A stretch of 47,766 bases of DNA, taken from contig CANQNT010000024.1 of the NCBI GenBank assembly GCA_947625255.1, positions 1 through 47,766 of the forward strand, written 5' to 3'. The notes below the pieces were generated by a model. The model did not search any database, was not told where the DNA came from, and worked only from the letters and a program-made list of their open reading frames with translations. Within the stretch, counting starts at the first letter, position 1. Every line of letters begins with the position of its first letter. The DNA comes from an uncultured Acetatifactor sp. Lineage in GTDB: Bacteria; Bacillota; Clostridia; Lachnospirales; Lachnospiraceae. Positions 24,496 through 33,765 of this stretch are shown in pieces. A program made the translations under genes and the position numbers.

Positions 24496-26850
24496 TTATT
24501 CCACGCATCTTTTTTCATGGGCGGTGGTATATTCCGTATAAGGCAAAGGAAGCTGGGACTTCTTTTGAAAAAGGATCTGATCAAAGAATTGTAAAATGTT
24601 TCCGGTCTGCCCCGCGTCTTCCAGGGTGAAATCCAGACGCGGGGAGGCCATGGACAGCCATTTGCCGCAGGAATGATGGAGAGACAAGGGAACGCTGTTG
24701 TAAATAATGTTCAGACAATGCCTGCAATTCTGCAGAACAGGGAAACGCTTCCCGTACCGGTCCACAAGGTAAGAAACGGCATCGCCCTCCTTACGATGGC
24801 AGCGATCGGTGGTCTTTGCGATACAGTTGGCGGTCACCATCATGGGAAGATAGCCGTAAATCACTTTTTCCGCCCGGACGGATGCGTTGGGATTAAGGGC
24901 GCTTCCCGTTTCCATGGAATCATCCGTAATCCTGTTTCCCGCAAACGCGTCTTCACGCTCTTCCCGCAACCCCCGCAATAGGAAGGACTGCTCTCCGGCG
25001 TTCAATTCCAAGGGCAGGCAAAAAATATCCAAACGCTTTCGCCAATCACTAAGGGTCCGGCGGTTCCAAATATAAAAGCTATGATCCGCGGCAATTCGTT
25101 TGGAAAAACCGTGGGCTTTTAAATAAGCATAGCCGTCCAAAGACTTCACCTGGCATCCCGCCACCCAATCCTGGGATGCCGCCTTTAGCAACTCTTTCAG
25201 ATAAGAGACATCCCACTCCCGCAGAATACGGGGAAACGCCAGAAACAGCCCGCACTTTGCTCCAAGCTCTTTTGCCAGCGGCAGAGCATCCCCCGCCATG
25301 ACTCCCGTCACCAAGTCTCCGTCCAAATAAACGCGGTCGACAGGCTTGTGTCCTGAACGCTGGTTTTCAGGCCGATTCAGGAACTCCAACAGGGCCTTAG
25401 TCTGCCCCAGGGTCCTAATGCTGACCGCCATGCCGGACATGGCTGCCGCGTCTTCCGGTATTCCCGCACCTGCTTCAGAAGCTGACGATGTGCCGGCGAA
25501 AGAAGCATCTCCCTCTCTTTCCGTTTTTTCGCCCATGCTTTTAGAAGTTTCCCCCTGGTACGAGCCAATGATCTGCTCTTCCAACCGTGTCACAGCCTCC
25601 CTGCGCAGCTCATTCAGGGCCTTCAACGAATAAAACGCATGATTGTCCAAAGTAATCAGCAATTGGCCCGGATCAAAAATCGTATCGCCCAATCTTTGAA
25701 GCTGTTTTGCCACGTTTTCTTCCGTAATGGGCTGTTTCCGGGCGGCCTGTACCGTCTCTCCCGTCACCGTTACGGAATAAGACTGGCACAGCAGGGTAAG
25801 CGTTGCAGGTTCCCCCTTGCGAAGCTGTGCATAAATATCCACCTTGCGGGAAAGCCTCCGCTCCAAGCGGCGTTTTCGAATGTCCTCCAGCAGCGCTTCA
25901 TCGCTGGGACTATAGGCAGGACTGTCCAAAGTGACCATTTCCCGCCCGTTTTGTCTGAAATAATAACCGTCCTGCACTCCGCTTCTGATATATAAACGCG
26001 ACAGCGCCATCCGATCCCTCGGCGCCACCCGAAACTCCTTGTGCGGATGTGCATAATAGGCATCTATATATTTTCGATAGATTTCCGTGACTCCGGCTGT
26101 GTATTCCGGCTTTTTCATCCGGCCTTCGATCTTAAAAGAATCGATTCCCGCCTCAATGAGTCCGGGAAGATGCTCAATGGTACACAAGTCTTTCAAACTT
26201 AAGGGATAACAGGCCCCGGTCCTTTTTCCACCGGAAAGCACCTCGTAAGGCAGGCGGCAAGGCTGGGCGCAGCGTCCGCGGTTACCGCTTCTGCCGCCTA
26301 ATAAGGAGCTGAAAAGACACTGACCGGAATAACAATAACACATTGCGCCGTGAACAAAGGTTTCCATTTCCAAACCGGTCTTTTCCTTAAGATGGCGGAT
26401 CTCAGAGAGACTCAGCTCTCTGGCCGGCACGATCCGACTGACACCCAGAGATTTTAGAAAATCAGCCCCATAAGGGCCGGTCAATGTCATCTGGGTACTG
26501 GCATGGAGTGCCAATTCAGGAAACCGATCTCTTAAAAAGGAAAGCACTCCCAGATCCTGCACGATCGCGCCGTCAAGGCCGGCTTCCACATAAGGGCAAA
26601 GATACCGGGTCAACTCCTCCCACTCACTGTCCTTTACCAGCGTGTTGACCGTCATATAAACCTTTCTGCCCCACAGATGCGCATAGCGGATGCAGCCAAG
26701 CAGCTCCTCCTGTGTGAAATTGTCGGCATATGCCCGCGCCCCAAATCTGGCGCCTCCCAGATACACCGCGTCCGCTCCCGCGTGAATCGCCCCATAAAAC
26801 CCTTCCGGATTCCCTGCCGGCGCCAAAAGCTCTACTCGCTTTTCCGTCAT
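24496..26850 (-). CDS. U32 family protein (RNA-hydroxylation type, DUF3656)
   Basis: U32 proteins, once named collagenase-like peptidases, include RlhA and TrhP, which hydroxylate cytidine or uridine in rRNA and tRNA with an iron-sulfur centre. The 784-residue protein begins VELLAPAGNPEGFYGAIHAG and keeps the cysteine cluster GAMCYCYSGQC (Cys171, 173, 178) plus Cys194 and Cys198 in GRCAQPC. The long C-terminal part holds the DUF3656-like region, with an acidic low-complexity insert near 450-480 and four Cys in CIAKTTDRC and NCRHC. The large form fits RlhA-like enzymes. It starts just downstream of the zapA terminator, with AAGGAAGG eight bases before the ATG. Confidence 0.92.
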   Translation of the reverse strand: MTEKRVELLAPAGNPEGFYGAIHAGADAVYLGGARFGARAYADNFTQEELLGCIRYAHLWGRKVYMTVNTLVKDSEWEELTRYLCPYVEAGLDGAIVQDLGVLSFLRDRFPELALHASTQMTLTGPYGADFLKSLGVSRIVPARELSLSEIRHLKEKTGLEMETFVHGAMCYCYSGQCLFSSLLGGRSGNRGRCAQPCRLPYEVLSGGKRTGACYPLSLKDLCTIEHLPGLIEAGIDSFKIEGRMKKPEYTAGVTEIYRKYIDAYYAHPHKEFRVAPRDRMALSRLYIRSGVQDGYYFRQNGREMVTLDSPAYSPSDEALLEDIRKRRLERRLSRKVDIYAQLRKGEPATLTLLCQSYSVTVTGETVQAARKQPITEENVAKQLQRLGDTIFDPGQLLITLDNHAFYSLKALNELRREAVTRLEEQIIGSYQGETSKSMGEKTEREGDASFAGTSSASEAGAGIPEDAAAMSGMAVSIRTLGQTKALLEFLNRPENQRSGHKPVDRVYLDGDLVTGVMAGDALPLAKELGAKCGLFLAFPRILREWDVSYLKELLKAASQDWVAGCQVKSLDGYAYLKAHGFSKRIAADHSFYIWNRRTLSDWRKRLDIFCLPLELNAGEQSFLLRGLREEREDAFAGNRITDDSMETGSALNPNASVRAEKVIYGYLPMMVTANCIAKTTDRCHRKEGDAVSYLVDRYGKRFPVLQNCRHCLNIIYNSVPLSLHHSCGKWLSMASPRLDFTLEDAGQTGNILQFFDQILFQKKSQLPLPYTEYTTAHEKRCVE

Positions 26851-26880
26851 CTTCCCTGCCTTCCTTTTCCCGCATCCCCT

Positions 26881-26917
26881 AAAAAATCAAAAACCGTCCG
26901 ATCGTACGGACGGCTCT
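26881..26917 (-). terminator. Terminator after zapA
   Basis: On the minus strand CCGTCCG and CGGACGG (26894-26900 and 26907-26913) form a 7-bp GC stem with a 6-nt loop, followed by TTTTTGATTTTTT. It lies between zapA and the U32 gene. Confidence 0.8.
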
Positions 26918-26942
26918 TTTGCGATCAGAATGGCCACGCCTC

Positions 26943-27356
26943 TTATCTTCTATTATTTGATCGATTGGAACGATTATAATGATTGCTTCCGCTATTGCTG
27001 TTACCGTCGCTCGTGCCTCCGAAATTTTCCGCCTTTTTCTCCGCCGCCTCCAGCTTCATCTGGGTAGAAACCAGCTCATGCTTTAAGTCGTAAACTTCCT
27101 TCTCCTTGGCCTGGAGCTCTTCTTCCAATGCTTCCGCTTGTTTCTTTGCCTTAAAATAATCATCCGCGATATTCAACTGTAAAAGTACGCTCTGCATATC
27201 AAGTGGCTGCCTGTAAAAACCCTCCATTTTATTAAATTCACTGATCTTCCCGTTGACATAGGAAGCGACCTTCTGGATATACTCTTCACTTTCATAACCC
27301 ATCAGGGTATACATCTTGCCGTTAATAATGACCTGGGTATCCGTTTTTACTGACAT
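26943..27356 (-). CDS. zapA: Cell division protein ZapA
   Basis: ZapA binds FtsZ and promotes bundling of the division ring. The 137-residue protein has DTQVIINGKMYTLMGYESEE and YIQKVASYVNGKISEF, then a coiled coil at about 65-115 (KKQAEALEEELQAKEKEVY), and an Asn/Ser/Arg-rich tail. The start at 27356 is chosen for the AAAGGAG box seven bases upstream; the frame is open to 27398. It has its own promoter. Confidence 0.92.
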   Translation of the reverse strand: MSVKTDTQVIINGKMYTLMGYESEEYIQKVASYVNGKISEFNKMEGFYRQPLDMQSVLLQLNIADDYFKAKKQAEALEEELQAKEKEVYDLKHELVSTQMKLEAAEKKAENFGGTSDGNSNSGSNHYNRSNRSNNRR

Positions 27357-27430
27357 ACTCCCACTCCTTTCGGACATCGCGAACCTCCGATATAACAAAC
27401 CCTTTGTTCCATAGGCCCAACCTTGCCTTT

Positions 27431-27459
27431 ATTATATCCCAGAAAAAGTTTTGTGACAA
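27431..27459 (-). promoter_or_regulatory. Promoter of zapA
   Basis: Minus strand: -35 TTGTCA (27454-27459), 17-bp spacer, -10 TATAAT (27431-27436), about 75 bp before the ATG. Confidence 0.75.
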
Positions 27460-27574
27460 GTACTTTATCCCGAATTTTAGAAATGTCCGGAAAACCCGGA
27501 AAGACTGTTGCTGTTCAAACGCTCATCACCGGTCGGCTTCAGGCGTCCCTCCATGATCTGAAAAGGGCAAAAGC

Positions 27575-28582
27575 TTAAAGAGGCTCCTGCAAAATCCCCA
27601 GACCCAGATGCGCGTATGCCCTGGGCGTAACCACCCTGCCCCTGGGGGTGCGGCTCAACAGGCCATTCATGATCAAATAAGGTTCATAAACATCCTCAAT
27701 GGTTCCCGCGTCCTCCCCAATGGCCGCGGCCAGCGTATCCAGGCCCACGGGTCCTCCCTGAAACTTATCGATCATGGTGATGAGAATGCCGCGGTCAATC
27801 CGATCCAGCCCCAGCTTGTCCACATCCATCAGATCCAGGGCCACATTGGCCACTTCCTCCGTAATAACGCCGTCGTACTTCACTTGGGCGAAATCCCGTA
27901 CCCGTTTGAGCATTCTGTTCGCCAGACGGGGCGTGCCGCGGCTTCTGCGGGCCAATTCCAGAGCTCCCTTATCATCGATCACCACATTCATCACCCTGGC
28001 GGAATGGCGGATAATGGCGGTAAGCTCCTCCACGGTATAAAACTCCAGATGATGGATCATCCCGAAACGATCCCGCAGCGGAGCCGTCAAAAGTCCCGCC
28101 CTGGTGGTTGCCCCCACTAGGGTGAACTTCGGCAGACTCAAATGAACGGAACGGGCGGAAGCCCCTTTTCCAATCATGATATCGATGCAATAATCCTCCA
28201 TGGCCGGATAAAGCACCTCTTCCACCTGACGGCTCAGACGGTGAATCTCGTCCACAAACAGCAAGTCCCTTTCTTCCAGGTTGTTTAAAATCGCCGCCAT
28301 CTCCCCGGGTTTCTCTATGGCCGGTCCACTGGTCACACGCATATTCACGCCCATCTCATTGGCAATGATCCCGGCCAGCGTGGTCTTGCCAAGACCCGGC
28401 GGTCCGTAAAACAAAACATGGTCCAGCGCGTCTCCCCGCTGCCTGGCAGCCTGAATATAGATCTTCAGATTCTCCTTAACCTTGGATTGACCAATATAGT
28501 CATCCAATCTCTGTGGCCGCAGGGAACCCTCAATCTTGGTATCTTCTTCCGTCAATGTGGTTTCTATCAATCTTCTGGCCAT
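27575..28582 (-). CDS. ruvB: Holliday junction branch-migration ATPase RuvB
   Basis: The AAA+ motor that, with RuvA, drives branch migration of Holliday junctions. Walker A is [14 protein letters not shown], Walker [13 protein letters not shown], sensor 1 LVGATTRAG, and the arginine-finger region TAPLRDRFG; the C-terminal winged helix contains [12 protein letters not shown]. At 335 residues it is full length. It is 13 bp downstream of ruvA and is under the SOS-type promoter in front of ruvA. The resolvase in this organism is RecU rather than RuvC. Confidence 0.98.
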   Translation of the reverse strand: MARRLIETTLTEEDTKIEGSLRPQRLDDYIGQSKVKENLKIYIQAARQRGDALDHVLFYGPPGLGKTTLAGIIANEMGVNMRVTSGPAIEKPGEMAAILNNLEERDLLFVDEIHRLSRQVEEVLYPAMEDYCIDIMIGKGASARSVHLSLPKFTLVGATTRAGLLTAPLRDRFGMIHHLEFYTVEELTAIIRHSARVMNVVIDDKGALELARRSRGTPRLANRMLKRVRDFAQVKYDGVITEEVANVALDLMDVDKLGLDRIDRGILITMIDKFQGGPVGLDTLAAAIGEDAGTIEDVYEPYLIMNGLLSRTPRGRVVTPRAYAHLGLGILQEPL

Positions 28583-28595
28583 GGCTGGTCACCTC

Positions 28596-29204
28596 TTAAA
28601 TCATCTTCTTCAATGCGGCTTTTAATACGGCTCCGGAATCCATGTTCTCAATCCCTTCAATGGAACTCACGGCCCGCATGGCATCCGCCTGGCCATACCC
28701 AAGAGCCGTCAAAGCCTCAATGGCCTCCCTCTTCTGCGGAGAATCGGCTGCGACGGCCTTTCCTCCAAGCTCCGCCATCTGCCTGTCCGCGGAAAGTTCT
28801 TCCATGGAAATCTTTCCCTTCAGTTCCAATACAAGCCGCTCCGCAGTCCTCTTTCCGATGCCGGGAGCCCTGGAAATGGCCTTTACATCCCCGGACATAA
28901 TGGCGAGCCGAAGAGAATCCGCATCCAGAGCGGATAAAAGCGCCAGGCCGCCTTTCGGTCCAATGCCGCTGACTGTCAGACACAATTTAAAAACCCTCAG
29001 CTCGTCCCTGGACAAAAAGCCGTATAATTGAAAGGCATCCTCCCGCACGCAAGTATAGGTATAAAGCTTCACCGGCATTCCGCACCCAGGAAGTCTCTGG
29101 GCCGTGGCTTCCGAAATCTTTACATTGAATCCCATTCCGCCCACGTCTACCACTACATTGTCCGGCTCCACGTTCTCCACGATTCCATCCACATACGCGA
29201 TCAT
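28596..29204 (-). CDS. ruvA: Holliday junction-binding protein RuvA
   Basis: Binds four-way DNA junctions and loads RuvB. The OB-fold domain is at residues 1-62 (MIAYVDGIVENVEPDNVVVD), with helix-hairpin-helix repeats near 72-130 (VSGIGPKGGLALLS, APGIGKRTAERLVLELKGK), and domain III at the C terminus (EALTALGYGQADAMRAV). Length of 202 is standard. An operon with ruvB follows. Confidence 0.97.
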   Translation of the reverse strand: MIAYVDGIVENVEPDNVVVDVGGMGFNVKISEATAQRLPGCGMPVKLYTYTCVREDAFQLYGFLSRDELRVFKLCLTVSGIGPKGGLALLSALDADSLRLAIMSGDVKAISRAPGIGKRTAERLVLELKGKISMEELSADRQMAELGGKAVAADSPQKREAIEALTALGYGQADAMRAVSSIEGIENMDSGAVLKAALKKMI

Positions 29205-29285
29205 TGCAAATCCCAGCCCTTTCCCAAAGAAACCATCACCTGAAACGGCGGCAACGGCCCGTCACTTTACCAAAACCTTTCTATA

Positions 29286-29314
29286 ACCATACCATATTCG
29301 AACGTATGTTTCAA
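29286..29314 (-). promoter_or_regulatory. Promoter of ruvAB
   Basis: Minus strand: -35 TTGAAA (29309-29314), 17-bp spacer, -10 TATGGT (29286-29291). The -35 overlaps the LexA-type box and the stop codon of the upstream MATE gene. Confidence 0.65.
29299..29312. promoter_or_regulatory. LexA (SOS) box in the ruvAB promoter
   Basis: CGAACGTATGTTTC matches the B. subtilis LexA consensus CGAACRNRYGTTYG at 13 of 14 positions. It covers the -35 and spacer of the ruvAB promoter, where LexA would repress until DNA damage. ruvAB belongs to the SOS regulon in many bacteria. Confidence 0.75.
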
Positions 29315-30681
29315 GCGTTATTTTCACGAAGCACTTTTCGATAAATCAGAGCCCAGCAGGCGAAGTGGGCCGCAAAGGTAAGGGCCCAGCTAATGGGATA
29401 AGACCAATACAGGCATTCCAGCGTATGGATCCGCTGGAAAATCGTCATAATCCACAAGATACGGAACGCGCAGGCACCCGTCAGGGAAACGATCATGGGA
29501 GCGATGGAATAGCCCATGCCCCTCATGGAACCCACCATGACATCCATCATGCCACAGAGAAAATAGGTAGTGCAGATGATGCTCATACGCAGCATGCCAT
29601 ACTGAATCACCTCCGGATCACCGGAATAAATCTGCAGAATCACACTGCCGAATAGGTACGCCGCATTGCCCAACACAAGACCAATGGCAATCACCAGCCC
29701 CTGACAAATCGCCAGAATCTTTCCAATCCGTCGAAACTTCATGGCCCCATAGTTTTGTCCGGTAAAGCTGATGGCCGTCTGATAGAGGGAATTCATAGCC
29801 GTATAGACAAATCCCTCGATATTGGCGCCTGCCGTATTGCCCGCCATGGCAATGGAGCCAAAAGAATTGACGGAGGACTGAATCAGTACATTGGAAACGG
29901 AAAACAATGCTCCCTGCAGGCCGGCCGGGATTCCAATCTGAATCATTTTCAGCAGCTTGTCCCGGCTGATTCGCAGTTCTTTCAATTCCAGGTGAAAAGC
30001 CCCCTCCGTTTTTATCAGACAACGAAGTACCAGCACCGCTGAAATCGCCTGGGAAATCGTGGTTGCCAGGGCTACGCCGGCCACTCCCATATGAAAAATA
30101 ATGACAAAAACGAGATTGAGCACCACATTGACAATTCCCGCGGCCAACAGATAATAAAGAGGGCGCTTGGTATCCCCGATGGCACGCAGGATGGCGCTGC
30201 CGAAGTTATAGGCCATCATGGCGGGCATTCCGATAAAATAAATTCTCATGTAAATAACGGACTGGCCGATCACATCATCCGGCGTTCCCATAAGCTGCAG
30301 GGCCGGGCTTGCCAGAAGACAGCCCGCGAAAATCAGGAAAATACCGCTGATTAATGCCGTTGCAATAGCCGTATGTACCATATCGCGCAGCTCGCCGTCC
30401 TGCCTGGAGCCGTAAAATCTGGCCACCAGCACATTGGCGCCTACGGAAAGACCGATGAAGACATTGATGATCAAATTGATCAGGGCACTGGTGGAGCCCA
30501 CCGCCGCCAGGGCCTGATTGCCCGCGAAACGTCCGACCACCACGATATCCGCCGCGTTGAAAAGAAGCTGCAGAATCCCGGAAAGCATTACGGGAATCGC
30601 AAAAATCACAATTTTATGCAGCAAAGGGCCGCTGCACATATCCATTTCATCAATTTTTTTCGCCGGAGCGTTGCTCCTCAT
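29311..30681 (-). CDS. MATE family efflux transporter
   Basis: A 12-helix multidrug/toxin exporter driven by Na+ or H+. Family features are PVMLSGILQLLFNAADIVVV, the loop VGRFAGNQALAAVGSTS, and the second-half repeat IQIGIPAGLQGALFSVSN and FTGQNYGAMKFRRIG. The start at 30681 is preferred to 30690, because AGGAG then stands nine bases upstream; length is then 456. It has its own TTGACA promoter. The substrate is not predictable. Confidence 0.92.
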   Translation of the reverse strand: MRSNAPAKKIDEMDMCSGPLLHKIVIFAIPVMLSGILQLLFNAADIVVVGRFAGNQALAAVGSTSALINLIINVFIGLSVGANVLVARFYGSRQDGELRDMVHTAIATALISGIFLIFAGCLLASPALQLMGTPDDVIGQSVIYMRIYFIGMPAMMAYNFGSAILRAIGDTKRPLYYLLAAGIVNVVLNLVFVIIFHMGVAGVALATTISQAISAVLVLRCLIKTEGAFHLELKELRISRDKLLKMIQIGIPAGLQGALFSVSNVLIQSSVNSFGSIAMAGNTAGANIEGFVYTAMNSLYQTAISFTGQNYGAMKFRRIGKILAICQGLVIAIGLVLGNAAYLFGSVILQIYSGDPEVIQYGMLRMSIICTTYFLCGMMDVMVGSMRGMGYSIAPMIVSLTGACAFRILWIMTIFQRIHTLECLYWSYPISWALTFAAHFACWALIYRKVLRENNA

Positions 30682-30724
30682 GTCACACATCTCCTTTTAT
30701 CTTATCTAGTATATGGCACATCAA

Positions 30725-30753
30725 AATATGACACAGAATCCGCTCTTTGTCAA
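30725..30753 (-). promoter_or_regulatory. Promoter of the MATE gene
   Basis: Minus strand: consensus -35 TTGACA (30748-30753), 17-bp spacer, -10 CATATT (30725-30730). Confidence 0.65.
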
Positions 30754-30836
30754 GTCGGATTTTACAAGGCCGGACCGTCCGGACTTCGCCGTCATCTGAC
30801 GCCAACCGTCCGCCGTCCCACAGAAACGCCGCCGCA

Positions 30837-30868
30837 AAACCCCACCCGGCTTACACCGAATGGGGTTT
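30837..30868 (-). terminator. Terminator after leuCD
   Basis: Arms AAACCCCA (30837-30844) and TGGGGTTT (30861-30868) around a 16-nt loop, 24 bp after the leuD stop, followed on the minus strand by a short T run. Confidence 0.7.
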
Positions 30869-30891
30869 GTTTTACAATAAATTTGAACGCC

Positions 30892-31380
30892 TTAGCTTTG
30901 GCTGTTAATATAGTTGATCAGACCGCCTTCGGAAATGATTCTCTGCATGAATTCCGGGAAAGGCTGTCCCTTGTACTTGGTTCCCTTGGTAAGATCGGTG
31001 ATCACGCCGGAGTCAAAATCCACTTCCACCTCGTCTCCTGCCTCAATTCCCCTGGAAGCTTCCGCACATTCAATGATGGGCAGACCGATATTGATGGCGT
31101 TGCGATAAAAGATCCGGGCGAAGGTCTCGGCGATAACGCAGCTGACGCCCGCTGCCTTAATGGCGATGGGCGCATGCTCTCTGGAAGAACCACAGCCAAA
31201 ATTCTTCCGTGCCACGATAATGTCTCCCTTATGCACCTTGCCAATAAAATCCTTGTCGATATCCTCCATGCAATGCGCGGCCAGCTCGGCCGGATCGGAG
31301 GAATTCAAGTACCGCGCGGGGATGATCACGTCGGTATCCACATTATCCCCATATTTAAAAACAGAGCCTTTTGCATTCAT
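30892..31380 (-). CDS. leuD: 3-isopropylmalate dehydratase, small subunit
   Basis: Swivel-domain subunit of isopropylmalate isomerase, which converts 2- to 3-isopropylmalate in leucine synthesis. It begins [24 protein letters not shown] and has the signature [12 protein letters not shown]. At 162 residues it is the short archaeal/clostridial type. The second of two close ATGs is used (31380), seven bases after AAGGAG. It follows leuC by 37 bp and ends at a terminator. Confidence 0.95.
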   Translation of the reverse strand: MNAKGSVFKYGDNVDTDVIIPARYLNSSDPAELAAHCMEDIDKDFIGKVHKGDIIVARKNFGCGSSREHAPIAIKAAGVSCVIAETFARIFYRNAINIGLPIIECAEASRGIEAGDEVEVDFDSGVITDLTKGTKYKGQPFPEFMQRIISEGGLINYINSQS

Positions 31381-31417
31381 ATTCATTCTCCTTCTTCTAT
31401 AATAAGGTCCCTGCGGC

Positions 31418-32683
31418 CTATTCCAGCCCGCAAGGGCAGGAAATCCTTCCCGTCACCGCGCTGGCCGCCGCCACTGCAGGGCTTGCCAGATAAATCTCGC
31501 TGGTGACGTGGCCCATACGTCCCACGAAGTTGCGGTTGGTTGTGGAAACGCAGCGCTCTCCCGCCGCCAGCACGCCCATATAGCCCCCCAGACAAGGGCC
31601 GCAGGTAGGGGTGCTGACAATGGCTCCCGCCTGGATAAAGGTCTTCAGAAGTCCCTCTTCCATGGCCTGCAGATAAATCGCCTGTGTGGCCGGGATCACA
31701 ATGCAGCGGATTCCCTTGGCCACATGTCTTCCGGCCAGTACTTTGGCCGCGATGCGCAGATCCCCCAGCCTTCCGTTGGTACAGGAACCGATCACCACCT
31801 GATCGATGGCAATGGGATCCTTGATCTCATCTATGGTATGAGTGTTTTCCGGTAAATGCGGGAACGCCACCGTGGGACGCAGCGTGCTTAAATCAATGGT
31901 GTATTCCTCATCGTACACGGCATCCTCGTCCGCCTCGAAAATCCGGTATTTTCTGGCAGAATGCTCCTCCATATAGGCCTTTGCCGCCACGTCCACCGGG
32001 AAGATTCCATTCTTCCCGCCCGCCTCAATTGCCATGTTGGCAATGGTGAAGCGGTCATCCATGGACAGATACCGGATCCCCTCTCCCACGAATTCCATGG
32101 ATCGGTACAAAGCGCCGTCCACTCCGATCATTCCGATAATATGTAAAATCACGTCTTTGCCGCTGATCCACTTTCCGGGCTTGCCCACCAGATGGAAGCG
32201 GATGGCTCCCGGCACCTTAAACCAGGCCTTGCCCGTCGCCATGCCCGCGGCCATATCCGTGCTGCCCACGCCCGTGGAAAAAGCTCCCAGGGCCCCGTAG
32301 GTGCAAGTGTGGGAATCCGCGCCGATGATCACGTCGCCGGCCACGGTCAGTCCTTTTTCCGGCAGCAGCGCATGTTCGATGCCCATCTCTCCCACTTCGA
32401 AATAATTGGTGATCTCATTGCGCAGCGCAAACTCCCTCACACACTTACAATGCTCCGCCGATTTGATATCCTTGTTCGGCACAAAATGATCCGGCACCAG
32501 GGCAATCTTATCCTTGTCAAACACGCCCGACACCTTCATCTTCTCCATTTCCCTGATAGCCACCGGGCTGGTGATATCATTGCCCAACACCAGATCCAGT
32601 CTGGCCTCTATGAGCTGTCCGGCTTCCACGCTGGGAAGTCCCGCGGCCGCGGCCAGTATTTTCTGTGTCATTGTCATTCCCAT
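31418..32683 (-). CDS. leuC: 3-isopropylmalate dehydratase, large subunit
   Basis: The [4Fe-4S] subunit of isopropylmalate isomerase. Seen are [21 protein letters not shown] (start of the signature; cluster region), [13 protein letters not shown] and [13 protein letters not shown], which give the three cluster cysteines. The start at 32683 is chosen for GGGAGG seven bases upstream, giving 421 residues, typical for the HacA/LeuC2 type. The frame runs open to 32770 without a ribosome binding site. leuA and leuB are not in the window. It is divergent from a LysR regulator. Confidence 0.95.
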   Translation of the reverse strand: MGMTMTQKILAAAAGLPSVEAGQLIEARLDLVLGNDITSPVAIREMEKMKVSGVFDKDKIALVPDHFVPNKDIKSAEHCKCVREFALRNEITNYFEVGEMGIEHALLPEKGLTVAGDVIIGADSHTCTYGALGAFSTGVGSTDMAAGMATGKAWFKVPGAIRFHLVGKPGKWISGKDVILHIIGMIGVDGALYRSMEFVGEGIRYLSMDDRFTIANMAIEAGGKNGIFPVDVAAKAYMEEHSARKYRIFEADEDAVYDEEYTIDLSTLRPTVAFPHLPENTHTIDEIKDPIAIDQVVIGSCTNGRLGDLRIAAKVLAGRHVAKGIRCIVIPATQAIYLQAMEEGLLKTFIQAGAIVSTPTCGPCLGGYMGVLAAGERCVSTTNRNFVGRMGHVTSEIYLASPAVAAASAVTGRISCPCGLE

Positions 32684-32717
32684 ATTGATTCCTCCCGGAA
32701 TTATTTTTTCTGATTGC

Positions 32718-32747
32718 ATTTTATCATATTGCCCAAAAAGAATCCAA
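32718..32747 (-). promoter_or_regulatory. Possible promoter of leuCD
   Basis: Minus strand: -35 TTGGAT (32742-32747), 18-bp spacer, -10 TAAAAT (32718-32723), 35 bp before the leuC start. The -35 is weak, which would suit an activated promoter. Confidence 0.45.
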
Positions 32748-32757
32748 TACTTATATT

Positions 32758-32772
32758 TTATACTTGTCATAA
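32758..32772. promoter_or_regulatory. Candidate LysR-type binding box
   Basis: TTATACTTGTCATAA contains TTAT and ATAA arms around seven bases, and so the T-N11-A core of LysR-type sites. It overlaps the -35 of the regulator gene and lies just upstream of the leuC -35, the usual layout for autorepression plus activation of the divergent target. Confidence 0.5.
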
Positions 32773-32793
32773 TATCCGTTCATGCTGTAGAAT
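32764..32793 (+). promoter_or_regulatory. Promoter of the LysR gene
   Basis: -35 TTGTCA (32764-32769), 18-bp spacer, -10 TAGAAT (32788-32793), about 55 bp before the ATG. Confidence 0.5.
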
Positions 32794-32847
32794 AAAAGCA
32801 AAACAACAGGTTATAGCGCAAAAGATCTTTCTCAAAGGAGAAAACAC

Positions 32848-33765
32848 ATGAACCAATCGCTGAATCAGTATTATGTTTTCTATATTACGGCACAGTGCGG
32901 CAATATTTCCAATGCCGCCAAAAAGCTTTATATCAGCCAGCCTGCCGTCAGCAAGGCCATTTCCAGACTGGAGGAGGGACTGGACGCGGAGCTCTTCTAC
33001 AGAAGCTCCCGGGGCGTGGCCCTGACCCCTGCCGGGGAAATTCTCTATCGCCAGTTGGAGGCCGCCTTTTCCGCCATTGAGTCCGGAGAAGAGGAAATCC
33101 GACAAAAAGAAGCCCTTGGGGCCGGGCGACTGGCCATCGGCGCCAGTACCACCCTCTGTAAATATGTCCTGCTCCCCTATCTGAAGCAGTATCTGGAGGA
33201 CAATCCCCATGTGGATGTTTCCATTTCCTGCCAGTCTACCCATGAAACCATTGCCGCCCTGGAAAACGGCGGCCTGGATATCGGCCTTATCGGGGAGACG
33301 AAACGGCTGGGGGGCCTGACCTTTCAGCCCGTTCGTACGATTCGTGATATCTTGGTGGCTACGAAAGGATATCTGGAAAAGCTTTCGGAACAAAATCATA
33401 TGCCTCTGCAGGAGGAGCTTTTAGAACACGCCACGCTGCTGACCCTGGACAAAAACAATGTGACCAGGCAATATGTGGATAAATATATGCTATTAAATGG
33501 CCTGCAGTTCGGGCAGCAGTTAGAGGTCACCACCATGGATCTGTTGATCGATTTCGCCAGAATCGGCCTGGGAGTGGCCTGCGTGATCGAGGATTTTGTA
33601 GAGGAGGATTTGAAAAATGGCCTGCTGGTGCGTTTTCCCACCAACAAGCCCCTGCCGCCGCGCCGGATCGGGCTGGCCTATTCCGGCCAAAAACCCATGA
33701 ATGCCGCCGCACGTAAATTCTTAGACTGCTTTGCTAGTTCCGTTTCCAGACCGTCGTTACCTTAA
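32848..33765 (+). CDS. LysR family transcriptional regulator
   Basis: A 305-residue LysR-type regulator. The winged helix-turn-helix is at about residues 3-62 (FYITAQCGNISNAAKKLYIS, QPAVSKAISRLEE, FYRSSRGVALTPAG). The effector-binding domain follows from about 90 (RLAIGASTTLCKYVLLPYL, LDIGLIGETKR). AAAGGAG is seven or so bases before the ATG. Being divergent from leuCD, it probably controls those genes with a leucine-pathway intermediate such as isopropylmalate, which is inference. Its 3' end overlaps the histidine kinase gene tail to tail by 32 bp. Confidence 0.92.
   Translation: MNQSLNQYYVFYITAQCGNISNAAKKLYISQPAVSKAISRLEEGLDAELFYRSSRGVALTPAGEILYRQLEAAFSAIESGEEEIRQKEALGAGRLAIGASTTLCKYVLLPYLKQYLEDNPHVDVSISCQSTHETIAALENGGLDIGLIGETKRLGGLTFQPVRTIRDILVATKGYLEKLSEQNHMPLQEELLEHATLLTLDKNNVTRQYVDKYMLLNGLQFGQQLEVTTMDLLIDFARIGLGVACVIEDFVEEDLKNGLLVRFPTNKPLPPRRIGLAYSGQKPMNAAARKFLDCFASSVSRPSLP

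Noticed and set aside
32767..33399. Minus-strand open frame opposite the LysR gene
   Set aside because: It is a shadow frame of a recognisable LysR regulator, without its own ribosome binding site or family features.
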